Assembly (NCBI GenBank): GCA_000151295.1
Contig: GG745334.1
Coordinates: forward strand, 1,192,834-1,205,667
Source of the DNA: Allomyces macrogynus ATCC 38327
Taxonomy: Eukaryota; Blastocladiomycota; Blastocladiomycetes; Blastocladiales; Blastocladiaceae
Reading direction: 5' to 3'
DNA: 12,834 nucleotides
A program made the position numbers and the translations under genes. The notes beneath the pieces were generated by a model. It was not told where the DNA came from. It ran no database searches and saw only the letters and a program-made list of their open reading frames with translations. Each line of letters starts with the position of its first letter. Positions within the stretch are counted from its first letter, which is position 1. This document shows positions 1 through 9,273 of the stretch, piece after piece.

Positions 1-2341
1 ATGGTGTGCGGGGGTCGACCCGTCTTCCGGGTCGCTCCGGCGCCGCGAGACCCGAATAGTTTTTTCTTCTTCTTCTTGGTGGGCGTGAGTGCCGCGGGCG
101 AGACCGACGGCGACGTGGCCGTCGGCGTGCTGGCCGACGGCGGGACCGAAATTGTGATCGGCCCGGAATCCCGACATCTCGTCGCCGTCGGATTCGACCG
201 AGATGGTCGAGTTACTGCGGCCGCGACCCCCCGGCAGTCACCAAAGACATGTCGAGGGCGGGTGGCAGCGGCGCGACGACCAGGTCCGCGGGCGCCTGCG
301 ATGGCGATTGCACCGGCGACTCGACTGCTGTCTCGGACCGCGGCGGCAAGAGCGGCGGGAGTGGTTCCACGGGCTTGAACGCATGGAACGGGTCGTGCTT
401 ACTCGGCGAATCCGGCGACCCGACCGGTCGCGCCGTCGCGCCCTCCTCGATCGGTGCTGGCAACGGACCCGCCGTCACGTCCGGCGACAGCGGCGACGTC
501 ACCGCCGGCAGCGCGTCAAGTGCCACATCCTCGTCCTTGTGCTGTTCCGGCAACGGCGCCTTTATCGCTTCCGGCGACCGCCCAAGCTGTGCGGGAATGT
601 CCGACGGCGACGGCGGCATTTCGAGCGGTAAGTGCGGCGGCGACAGCGGCAGCCGCATCCCGCCGACGGAGTCGACGCGGTTCGGGATATGCACGGGGTG
701 CGATGTCGACCGCGGCGGCCATTGCGCCGGGTCATGGCCGTCCGCGTGGTGGTGGTCGGTGCTGCCGGCAATTTCCTGCTGGTGTTTCTGGTGCAGTGCC
801 GCGAGCCCGTGCGCAAACAGGCTGCTCGTGCGCTTGGGAGACACGAAAACGGGCCCATCGCCGTCGGGCGACGTCAGCGGCGACGACGCGTTCGTGCCGT
901 ACGGGAGCAGGGTCGGCAGCGACGGCGACGTCGTGTCGTTCGAGTGCACGACCGACGAGGATCCACGTGGGGCAAGCTGGTGCGAGCGCGACGGGGAATC
1001 AAACGACGGCGGCGCCGTCGCAATCGAGTTGGGTCGCACGCGCGCACGCGACTTGAGCGAAGTCGTACGTTCGGGCGGGATCACAAACGCGCCCGTCGGT
1101 GTAGCCAGACCCGTCGTGGCCAGGTCCGGCTGCGGGGTCACGAGATCGAGGACCGGCGGGATCATGGGCGGTAGTGGGAGCAGCGTCGGATCGAACGTCG
1201 ACATGCGCGCTCCGGCCGGCGTCGCCGGTGTTGCGGCCACCGTGGCCTTGGGCGTCGTGACGGGCAGCGCAACCTGTGCACTCACGCTGTCCGGCACGCC
1301 GCTGTCGAGCTCCGACGGCGCTGCCGACCCGTCGGGCCGATCGGACCCGGCGCCCGTACCCCGCCGCCGCTGCGATCGCTGCCGGCGCAGTGGCACGCCC
1401 TGCTGCTGGCTCGACGGTGCGGTCGGGTCCGGGTCTTCGACGCTGTGCGGGCGGCGCGGGCGTGCGCGCAGCGACCGCTTCAGGCGGCTTCGGCGCAGGG
1501 ACGTGGTCCCGGGGCGGGCCGTCGGGTCGCCCGTCTCGAGCGGGTCGTCGGGACTGAAGTCGCGCAGCTCAGCGATATCCGACGCATTGATTTGGTCCGG
1601 GTCGGTGGTCTATCCGTGCATGAGCGAAAAGACAGCATCAGTACTGATCTCCTGGTACGCGCGTGCCAGGGCAGTTGATCACCGCCCAAACGTACCAGCG
1701 AGTCGTCGACGGGCGACACAATCACCCTCGCATGCCCCTTTTCGTCCTCGGTCATCGACACGACATTGACCGACTCGCGGTAGGACTTGCGGCGGCGCAC
1801 GCGCGCGACCGCGTTGTTCGTGAGCTGCATGTCATGTCGCTCCAGCCATTCCTTGAACGCCAAGGGCGCGATTTCCGGGTGCTGGTGCGCCGGCACCCAG
1901 AACAGGTGCGGCGTCATGTCTTCGGCGACGGGCGCGGCGCCCGCCGACGCAGGACCCACGGCCACAGCATCGACCAGCGTGCCGTCGAGACTGCGCAGAC
2001 TCGACCGGCGGTGGATCGACCCAGGGCCCGGTGGGAGCTTGGGGGGCGCAAACGCGCGCGTGCCCGTGGTCGGATCGGGCGGGGACAGGCGCGGCAGCGT
2101 TACGGAGTGCGGCATGGCCGGGAACGGGACGGGCACGTGGGGCATTGGGGGCGACGGCGGGTTGGCGAAGAGCGTTGATGGCGGCGGGTCAATGGAGATG
2201 CCGTCGTCGTCATCGGTCGCGGGGCGGTCGCCGGAGAGCGTGACCTCGAGCTCATGAGCGTCGTGGTCGTCGGATGCGGCGGCGGCGGCAAGGTCGAGCG
2301 GCGTTGCAGGCGAGGCGCCCCGCGGCAAGAGCGGCGGCCAT
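1..2341 (-). CDS. Large Pro/Ser-rich fungal protein of unknown function, 3' end beyond the left edge
   Basis: I cannot name this family. The minus strand is open and coding-like from about 2341 to 215, with one intron at 1610-1695 (donor GTACGT, branch-like TACTGAT, acceptor GGATAG, phase 0). Before the intron lies the only ordered-looking block, at about 1700-1925: LFWVPAHQHPEIAP, then a basic stretch RVRRRKSYRESV. After it come a short Asp-rich segment, an Arg-rich patch (RRSRLKRSLRARPRR), and about 380 residues of low-complexity Pro, Ser, Thr and Ala with repeated SP/TP sites. That composition suggests a phosphorylated, largely disordered scaffold or regulator (inference). The start is uncertain. 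An ATG at 2341 in good context enters the frame only if one base is removed from the C4 run at 2318-2321; the first in-frame ATG is at 2145. Near the left edge the frame stops at 212-214, while coding-like sequence continues in other frames. Confidence 0.6.
1610..1695 (-). other. Intron of the Pro/Ser-rich gene
   Basis: This 86-base intron has donor GTACGT at 1695, a TACTGAT branch-like element and acceptor GGATAG ending at 1610. It joins two open frames in phase 0 (...PVDDSL to TTDPDQINA...). Both sides are coding-like, and reading through gives a frame change, so the intron is well supported. Confidence 0.75.
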
Positions 2342-3127
2342 GGGTGACTGTTGCAGTGTGGCAGCAAACAGGCTCGAGAAAGATGGCGCGCTGGGACGGA
2401 TCGGAAGGCCCAAGCGGCGGGCGGAGTGTGGAGACGGCTTGCTGGCCAATGAGGACCAAACGCCCGCGACTCGGCCAGCCCCACCGCAGGCGCAGTCCAG
2501 GCGCCTTGTTCTGCGCTTCGGCCCGGTCCTCTGCGCCGGGTACTTGCGCGTCGGCGGTGCCGTTGGCGCGTTGGTGCGTGACGAAAGCAATCAGCAAGGA
2601 GAGAGAGGACCGCGCGGGGGGTTGCGCCGTCGATCGCGGGCGCAAGCGGGCGTGCGGCACACGGTTGGGTATGCCGTTCAGCGCGTCGTTTTGCGGCCAG
2701 TTGCGGCTTGCGGTGATGGTCGTAAGCGCAGGCGCCCGTGCTTGCCGTGCTTGCCGTGCTTGCCGTGCTTGCCGTGCGTTGTTGCTTGGTTGCTCGCGGT
2801 GGTCCACGGGGAGGGGTGGTTGCCGTTGGTGCCGACGGGAGAGCCCTGCCTGGCACAACGCGATGTGGTGGGCCGTGTTGGCGGCGTACGTGATGAGGAC
2901 GAGGGAGGCTGCCTCTATGTTCTCGGCCCACGATTGCAAATCAAATCCCAGTCGACGCCAAGCCAGCACCGCCTGAGCCACGAATGTATGATGATTGACA
3001 CGCCATGAGAACAAGAAACAACCGAAAGAGACTCTCGATTCGGCAGCTGGTCGCGACGCGTCGCACCGCGATGCTTCGCGTGCCACGCCTCTGCACCGCC
3101 ATCATCGATCAGCACGCGCCCGACCGC
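2342..3127. other. Intergenic flank between FEN1 3' end and the Pro/Ser-rich gene
   Basis: No convincing gene is visible. On the minus strand there is no ATG between 2341 and about 3006, so an upstream ATG-starting exon of the left gene inside this stretch is unlikely. The long open frames here begin at GTG or TTG, are rich in Arg, Pro and Ala, and look like products of high GC. The segment should hold the FEN1 3' untranslated region and the promoter of the left gene. A CCAAT pentamer is present on the plus strand at about 2447. A 9-base tandem repeat lies at 2738-2777. Confidence 0.5.
2738..2777. repeat. 9-base tandem repeat, about 4.4 copies
   Basis: The unit GTGCTTGCC is repeated perfectly four times from 2738 to 2773, followed by GTGC. 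The unit is divisible by three, so every frame reads as a three-residue repeat. It lies in the non-coding flank upstream of the Pro/Ser-rich gene. Confidence 0.9.
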
Positions 3128-4739
3128 TCACTTGCGCGGCCGCCCGCGACCCCGCGTCGCCGGCGCGCCCTTGGCCTTCTTGGCTCCCGGCGCTGTCTTG
3201 GCCGCATCGGCCTATGCAGCACGATAGGAAGGACACGCGGTGAGATGGTGGATCGTCGAGTAGCCAGCGAAGCGTCAAGTCGGACCGTACCTTGCGCTTC
3301 TTGTCGCCGTCCATGGCCGTCTTGGGCGTCACCTTAAAAAACCCGTCGAGCCGGCCTTGCACGCCGCTGCTCTTGCTCTTTTGCAGTCGCTTGACGCCGT
3401 TGCGCACGCGCTCCTCGCTAGCAGTTGGGCGACAAGCGGTCAGCCTTCTCAACGATCACGGGAGTCCAGGTCGGTCAAACCGAACAGCGTACTTGAAGCC
3501 GTTCTTCTTGCACATGAACTCGACGAGCCCTTCCTCGTCCGGGTCGTTCCACTTGAGCTATCCGGTGGAGAACGATCAGTTCACAGCTCCGCACAGAGTG
3601 GACAAGGAAGCACGTTCACCAGGGTACCTCAATCGTCTCCGGGTCCGCGACTTCGGGCTCCTTGAACAGCCGGCGCGCCTCCTCGTACGGCCAGTCGTCG
3701 GCGACCGGGTACTTCTTCTTATCCAACGCCGCGAGCACCTTTTCGAGCGACCCGTGTTCCTTGATCAAGCTCACTGCGCGCGTCGGCCCAATCCCCTTGA
3801 TCGAGTCGCAATAATCGCACCCGAGCAAGATACACAGGTCGATAAACTGGTCGTGCGTCAAGTCGAGTCCGTCCAGCGCCTGGTCGAGATGAAACTCGGC
3901 AATCGGCGTCTTGCGTGCCTCCGAGAACGTCAGGTGCCGCAAGAGCACGGGCGCGCCAAACGTGAGCGTGTCCATGTCCTCGGACCCGGCCGCATAGACT
4001 TTACCGGCCTTGGCGAGCGCTGCGCACTGCGCCTCGGCCTCGCACGGTGCCTCGACATACGGGATTCCCATGAGCCGCAATAGTTGCTTACAGTCCTCGT
4101 TGTGCTCGCGCGTCACCTTGACCGTGCGCCGGCGGAACTTGTCGGCCGTTTCCTGGTCACCTGTGGGTGAGTGGGTGAGTCAGTTGGGGGTTGGTGTGCA
4201 ACCGACGCAATGAATCTGTGCGTCCACCGCGGGAAACATACCCTTTTCCTCGGCCTCGGCCACCGTCTTTTCGGCCTCTTGGCGTTTCTCCAAGCGCTTT
4301 GCGAGCTGGCGAACCGCAAACGAGTCGAATCGGGTCAGTGATGGCCTCGAAAACGTCGGGATTACACAACGAAGCGCACCTCGCCGCTCTTCATGGTCGG
4401 CGGCTTGCCGTCAAACACGTAGACGGGCTTGAGGCCGTTGTCGACCATGCGCAGCGTCCGGTAGAACAGGCCCATCAAGTGACTATGCACCAAACAACCG
4501 AGATCAGCACGCTTGCTCTTCTCCACCGACTCACGCCGCCAACGCCGGGCGTACCTCGTCGTCTCGCCGTCCTCGTTGGTCAAGTTTTCGCCGCCGGTGC
4601 GCACAGCAATCAGGAACTGGTAAATGGACATGGACGCATCAATGGCGACCTTGCGGCCAAAGTAATTCTTGATTTCGTTGTCCTTGCGTGCGCTCGGCGC
4701 GTGGTCGCCCAGGACCTTGGTCAGGCCGGAAATGCCCAT
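3128..4739 (-). CDS. FEN1: Flap endonuclease 1 (FEN1/Rad27), complete, seven exons
   Basis: This is a structure-specific nuclease that removes 5' flaps during Okazaki fragment maturation and long-patch base excision repair. Exons on the minus strand are 4739-4555, 4482-4380, 4305-4242, 4160-3628, 3557-3493, 3417-3291 and 3211-3128, joining to 386 residues, normal for the family. It starts with [10 protein letters not shown], as FEN1 proteins do, because the N-terminus threads into the active site. All metal-binding acids sit at the same numbers as in human FEN1: D34 (VAIDAS), D86 (YVFDGKPP), E158 and E160 (EAPCEAEAQ), D179 and D181 (GSEDMDTL), and D233 (GCDYCDS). A PCNA-binding PIP box, QGRLDGFF, covers residues 337-344. 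The tail is Lys/Arg/Ala-rich and ends GRGRPRK, resembling an AT-hook. All six introns are 70-81 bases with GT-AG ends. The gene is divergent from the C2 gene. Confidence 0.97.
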
Positions 4740-5211
4740 GGTGGTCGGTCGGTCGTGGAAAGTGGTGGTGCTGCGGATTCGAGAGCTGTTGCGCAGGCTA
4801 AAACACGGGGGGTCCGGTCAAGCTGGTCGGGTAGAGCGGACTGCGGATGGTGCGTCGCCGAGACCTGGTCAGTGCAGTTGCTGGTCGTGGAGCCCAAGTG
4901 CGGGGCGGCGCCACGCGAGCGTCGAGTCGACGGCAGTGGGCCACAAGGGAAGGATTGAGTCGAATGCGGCGCGGCTCACGTTACCGCGTTCTGACCCAGC
5001 TTTGATCGCTCTCGTTTTGCAAGATGGAAATATCGCCTTCAGCGACGTTAGCCGCGCTGACCGGTCATTTGTCGACTCCGACCAGCAAATCATTGAACCC
5101 AACTGTCCCCCAGACGTGACCTCCGCAACTCGGCGCAACCCGAGCGGCAGCCGCACCAGATCCTACTCTGCACGCGCCAGCCGACCTTGTACCACCTCGC
5201 CCAACGCAGCC
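4740..5211. promoter_or_regulatory. Divergent promoter region between FEN1 and the C2-domain gene
   Basis: These 472 bases separate two start codons that point away from each other, so they should hold both promoters and 5' untranslated regions. I see no clear TATA box, CCAAT box or cell-cycle element of the kind often found at FEN1 genes in yeasts. Two open frames cross it (a minus-strand one of 95 codons at 4869-5156 and a plus-strand one ending at 4958), but neither shows recognisable motifs. Confidence 0.5.
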
Positions 5212-6886
5212 ATGTCAGCAGCGAATCTCGGCCAGTCTCCAGCCGGTGGAGCCGAAAAGCTCATGGGCGGCCCGACCGGCCCAATCAAGAGCCCATTGGA
5301 CGACCTCGCTGCGCTCCGCCGCGTGCTCATGGCAGAAGAGGACTCGCGGCCGTCCGTGGTGCGCACCGCTCGACCAACCAAACCCGTCATCGCCGCCATG
5401 AGTCGCAAGTCTGATTACGACTTGGCCAGTAGACGGGCATCCTATCGGTGAAAATCAAGCAAGTCCACTTTCTCGAGCTGAAAGGTAAGCGGCATGACGC
5501 GACGGTCTGCACCATAGCGTTCTGCACACGCTCACAGCCACGTTTATGGGGTAGAGGCGCAGCTCATCCACAGCAAATGCTTTGCAGCCATGTCGATCCG
5601 CACGATCACCAAAAAGACGCACGTTACGCGCAAGGAAAACGGCGTACTGCACTGGAACCAGACCAAGCATTTCCCCGTCGTCGTACGATCCATCCAACCC
5701 GTTTGCCACGCTCCGTGGCCCCCTCTGACCATGCTCGCGCGCCTACCCCAAGGTCCCGCGCTCGCGCAAGCACCCGTTCAACCTGCTGCGCATCCAGATC
5801 CTCGAGGTGTCGAGCACCGACCCGACGCGCACGTTCCCGATCGGGTCGGTCAGCTTCCACGTGCACGATATTCTCGGCGTGTCGCCGATTGCCGGTATTT
5901 TTGACTTATGGGACCAGCACCGGCTCGTGGGCGACGTGAGCCTCGAAATCACGTTCAATTATGGGTCTTTTGGGTACGGGTACTCGCCGCAGGTCCGTGC
6001 GCTTCGCCCCAACAGTTTCCGTCGATTGCCACCATTGCTTACGAGATGATGGCCGGTCCCTAACACTAGCTCAAGGAAGAAAAGCGCGTTCCCGAAGACA
6101 TGATCACCTACTCGCTCTTCCCACGCATCAACCCGCCCGAGGACCAAATGGAGTCGGTCGACGGTGTCATGGCCGTCAAGGCCGTGCCGCACCCGTCCTA
6201 CATTCCGTTCACCGAGAAGGTCTACCTGAGTTATGGCAAGGAGCTCGGTACGCTGCGCTCCCCTTTTTCCCGCGAGACGCGACCTCACTCCAGTCCGCGC
6301 TAGGCGACCTCAAGGGCATGTCCGACAAGCAATACGTGCCGGACTTTGTCGCGCGCGACCTGTCGCACCTCAAGGCGATTCGCGACCAGTACTTTGCCAT
6401 GACCGACCGCGTCGCGCGCATCCTGTTCCTGCACAAGCACCTGACGAGCTCCAACCTGGTCCGTTTCTCTTCCCTCCCAATCCCATCCGAGAAAAGATAT
6501 CTGACCTTCTCCACCCCCTCTTCCAGCGCCCCGAAACCGTCCTCGACGCGAACGACGTGGCCCCACCTGTGCCGCGCGTCGACCCCAACTTTGTTCAGCC
6601 GTTCAGTCTTGCGCCCATGGTCAAGGACGAGATTGTTTTCCAGGCGCTCGCCAAGCACCGCGAGGCACGGCGCAACGGCAACGGGCCGCCGACGGGGAGT
6701 GCGGCCGCGGGGATGCCGTCGTCAGGTTCGCGCGGGTCAACAAGCGGGCTGATGCACGGCGGGCCCAAGCGCCGCAGTGTGAATTTCCAGCCGGGTGCGG
6801 TCGTGGAGCGGCGGAAAAAGTGGGTCGACGATATGATCACGTTTGAGCAGCCGGAGGATGCGTTGGAGGAGGGCGAGGACGCATGA
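5212..6886 (+). CDS. C2-domain protein with a conserved-looking C-terminal extension, seven exons
   Basis: Exons 5212-5358, 5433-5484, 5555-5682, 5753-5992, 6070-6247, 6304-6458 and 6527-6886 join in frame to 419 residues. Residues 1-49 are a flexible leader. A C2-like beta sandwich follows, from GILSVKIKQVHFLELK through VLHWNQTKHFPV, LLRIQILEVSSTDPTRTFPI and SVSFHVHDILGVSPIAG to VSLEITFNYGSFGYGYSPQ. C2 domains usually bind membranes or partner proteins. The loop Asp cluster typical of calcium binding is not obvious, so calcium-independent binding is likelier (inference). After the domain come ITYSLFPRINPPEDQ, YIPFTEKVYLSYGKEL and a helical stretch (DLSHLKAIRDQYFAMTDRV), then a polar tail. 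I take this to be a fungal C2 family but cannot name it. The third intron has an unusual AAG acceptor at 5752; an in-frame alternative lies a few codons downstream. Confidence 0.85.
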
Positions 6887-6956
6887 TGAGGGGATACGTG
6901 AATGGACTGCGCGGGAAAAAATATGACTTGCATTCATCAACTGGGTTACTGGGGAA

Positions 6957-6962
6957 AATAAA
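6957..6962 (+). terminator. Candidate polyadenylation signal AATAAA of the C2 gene
   Basis: AATAAA lies 71 bases after the C2 gene stop codon, in the 125-base gap between two convergent genes. Position and sequence fit a 3' end signal, but fungal signals are loose and no transcript data are available. Confidence 0.4.
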
Positions 6963-7011
6963 CCAAACGAGGTACAACATAAGAGGGGTTTCGGGTGGAC
7001 GCGGTGCGGCA

Positions 7012-9018
7012 TCAACTGCTTGGCGGATACATGCACGCAAACTCGGGCTTGAACGCCGCGTCGGTCGCCGCGTTCGGCTGGTACGAGTAGGCGTACGTCT
7101 ACCCGGCGACTCTCGTGTCAGTCCATTCCGCTCCCCAATCCGCCCCATCAAAGCGCGCTCAACGTACCTGCTCATGCAACATCCACCTCCCCCGGCGACG
7201 ACTCCCGACCCGCGCAGCCAACCACGCCGGCCGTTCCTCGACATGCAGCGCGAGGGCGTCCGTGACCCCGACGTCGGCCGGGTCCGAGAGTGGCGTGTCG
7301 TTCACGACCAGTTCCCCGACAATCATGTAACTACGCATCGCGTTCACGCGGCACCGCAGCCACCCGCGGACGACGTCGCCGGCATTCACGGCGAGCGGTT
7401 CCGTGAGCAGGAACCGCACTTGCTGCCAGTGTGTGTTGGCCGCGTTGGGCGCCGTCGACATGGTGACGGTGGACCCGAGCTCGTCGCCGATCGGCGGCGG
7501 GGTGAAGGCCAGGTCGAACCAGCCGCCGATCCCGTGGATCTGCGGGGATGGAGGAGAGGGTGAGAGACGGGGGACCCTGACGCAGAGGGCGGGCGAGCGA
7601 GCGTGATGCATACCAGGCCCGTGTACGAGACGGTCCACTCGAACGGGATCACGAGGTCGAGGAGCTCCTCGCGCGTAATGGTCGTGAAATCCATGCCGTA
7701 GGGCGCGGACGGCGCGGCCATGAGCGATTTTGGGTCAAAGTGGCCGACAACGGGCATGGCAAAGTACTCGTCCTTGGCCTCGTCAAAGAGCGGCGAAAAA
7801 TCGATGCCGTAAAAGTTGGTCGATTCCCAGAACCGGACCTTGGTCATGGTTTCCGTGTACAGGCTAGCGGTTTGAGAGAAATCAGTGATGACGATCCAGC
7901 GCATTAAGCAGACCGAGTCAGGAATCACCGTACATGGCGTCGGTGAAGGGGCTCAGGAAAATCGACCCGGACGACGGGAAAATAGTGCCACCGGGCTTGA
8001 GGTATGTGTCGCGCGCGTACACAAACGACTCGAGCATGCGCTCTGCAAAGCACGGTCAGGGGCGGATCGCCACGGCATAATAGCGAGATCGTACCGTGGA
8101 AGAGCAGGACGCCGATCGGCTCGGAAATGATTACGTCGACCTTGGGGAGCTCCTCCTTGATGTCCTCCACCTTGGCTAGTGTCGCCAACGTCGTCAGATT
8201 CCAACCTCTTCACGCGTCGAGTGGGAAAGCGTGGGCGACGTTCGTACACTGTACCACGGTCACGCGGTCTTTGAGGAACGTGTTGTGCGTGTCGGTGCGC
8301 GCGAGCAGCTGGCGGATGCGTCGCGCCATGTTGGAGGCTTCAATGGCGTAGACTTGACGAGCGCCGGCGTATGCTACACGACGCGCGGGATCAGTCGTCT
8401 GTCAGCAGCGAGGTCGGGTGGAGAGAGGTTCCGCGGGTGCGTAGACTCACCAGAAAAGTAGGACAGCACGCCGGACCCCGCGCCAACGTCCATGATGAGC
8501 GCGTCTTGAAAGATGTGGTGGTTTTGCAGAATGGCCGACTGGTACGTCGACGTGCGCACCGAGTCAATGAGCATGTTTTGCTAGGTACGGGACGAATCAG
8601 TGCGTGGAGAAGCATGAACCGCAGGTTGAACAAGCGCCAAATCAATCCTGAGAAGCGAATGAATCGATATATTCGCATTCAAAGAAGTGTGACATCGTCC
8701 CAATCAGTGCGGCAAGACGTGACGACGGTACCTGGTGCGTCAAGAGCGCGTAGTAGCCCTACGGGTAGAAATAGTCGAACGCAGTCTTTGTCAATCATGG
8801 TGCTTTGCAGGGTCGGTAATCACTGTGACTTGCGGCCCTACAAAGTAGATTGGGTCGCGCGCTTCGACCGACGGCGCGGAATCGTCGGCGTCATTGTGCA
8901 CGCCGGCTCGGCGCTGACTTTGCTGCTGCTGCTGTTGCTGCAGTATGGCCAGGTCGGTGAATTCGACATGGATCATGTCGCTGTCGGTGCTGCCGCTGCT
9001 CGGATCTTGGCTGGCCAT
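7012..9018 (-). CDS. CARM1/PRMT4-type protein arginine methyltransferase, nine exons
   Basis: It should transfer methyl groups from S-adenosylmethionine to arginines, as a type I enzyme making asymmetric dimethylarginine. Exons on the minus strand are 9018-8824, 8758-8732, 8580-8451, 8373-8248, 8175-8095, 8042-7934, 7863-7614, 7539-7168 and 7098-7012, giving 458 residues in this model. Motifs in order: a Gln run, QNMLIDSVRTSTYQ, motif I MDVGAGSGVLS (from residue 104), post-I VYAIEAS, double-E loop SEPIGVLLFHERMLES (E178, E187), LSPFTDAILYTETMTK, DEYFAMPVV, and THW loop NTHWQQ (342-344). LSPFTD and THW match CARM1 closely, better than PRMT1 as I recall it. The first boundary is problematic. 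The 65-base intron at 8759-8823 gives a clean frame but removes sequence reading TAFDYFYP then TAG, which matches the conserved YFxxYG lid. A 56-base intron (8786-8841) keeps it but leaves the TAG. Confidence 0.9.
8581..8731 (-). other. Unusually long intron of the CARM1-like gene
   Basis: This 151-base intron runs from GTACCG at 8731 to CCTAG at 8581. It is fixed by the conserved ...LTHQ to QNMLIDSVRT junction, phase 0. It is about twice the usual intron length here; the only other long one is the first ATP19 intron (132 bases). Apart from low GC around 8640-8700 I see no gene or structured element inside. Confidence 0.8.
8759..8823 (-). other. Disputed first intron of the CARM1-like gene
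   Basis: The 65-base model runs from GTGATT at 8823 to CCGTAG at 8759 and is phase 0 on both sides. The competing model places a 56-base intron at 8786-8841 (GTAGGG to ACAAAG), also phase 0, which retains a YFxxYG-like segment but meets an in-frame TAG at 8759-8761. Only transcripts can separate the two. Confidence 0.4.
8920..8940 (-). repeat. Gln tract of seven codons in the CARM1-like N-terminus
   Basis: On the minus strand seven Gln codons in a row, five CAG and two CAA, encode residues 27-33 of the methyltransferase, ahead of the catalytic core. This is a simple-sequence tract that could vary in length between strains. Confidence 0.9.
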
Positions 9019-9273
9019 GGTTCCTCGACGATGCGCTGCGAGCTGCCTGGTGCGGGAACTTTTCCTGCACAATATGGGCCAGGTCTTGCTGCTGCTCGAC
9101 AGTATGGTATGTCGTCGTTGATGAGATGGTTTGGTGGTGCGGTGAGGACGTGCGTGCGTGGGCGTGATCGCGAGGCCGTGGCGAAGCCGCATCACGTTGG
9201 TCGCGTTTTGGAAGAAAGTGCCTGGGCGTACGTCGCCACCGCACCATCCACCACCACCAAGTACGACCGTGGC
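9019..9273. promoter_or_regulatory. Divergent promoter region between the CARM1-like and HbrB genes
   Basis: The 255 bases separate the methyltransferase start (minus, 9018, in the good context GGAACCATGG on its own strand) from the proposed HbrB start at 9274. Both promoters and 5' leaders must fit here if both starts are right. No clear TATA or CCAAT element is visible. Confidence 0.45.

Noticed and set aside
249..1769. 506-codon plus-strand open frame rich in Ser, Gly and Asp
   Set aside because: It lies opposite the better supported minus-strand gene, has no motif, and its composition is the mirror of Pro/Ser/Arg codons on the other strand.
2738..2777. Tandem repeat as a CRISPR array
   Set aside because: The unit is 9 bases with no spacers; the context is eukaryotic.
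2100..3086. 328-codon minus-strand frame upstream of the Pro/Ser-rich gene
   Set aside because: It is a shadow of high GC: no ATG start, Arg/Pro/Ala-rich, and another frame carries the conserved-looking protein.
3292..4083. 263-codon plus-strand frame across FEN1
   Set aside because: It is antisense to FEN1 exons whose catalytic residues are all identifiable.
4869..5156. 95-codon minus-strand frame in the FEN1/C2 promoter region
   Set aside because: The composition is fairly normal but there are no motifs, and it sits in the only space available for two promoters. It is too short to support alone.
5163..5408. 81-codon minus-strand frame opposite the C2 gene start
   Set aside because: The plus-strand first exon splices in frame into the C2 domain with good GT-AG sites, which explains the region better.
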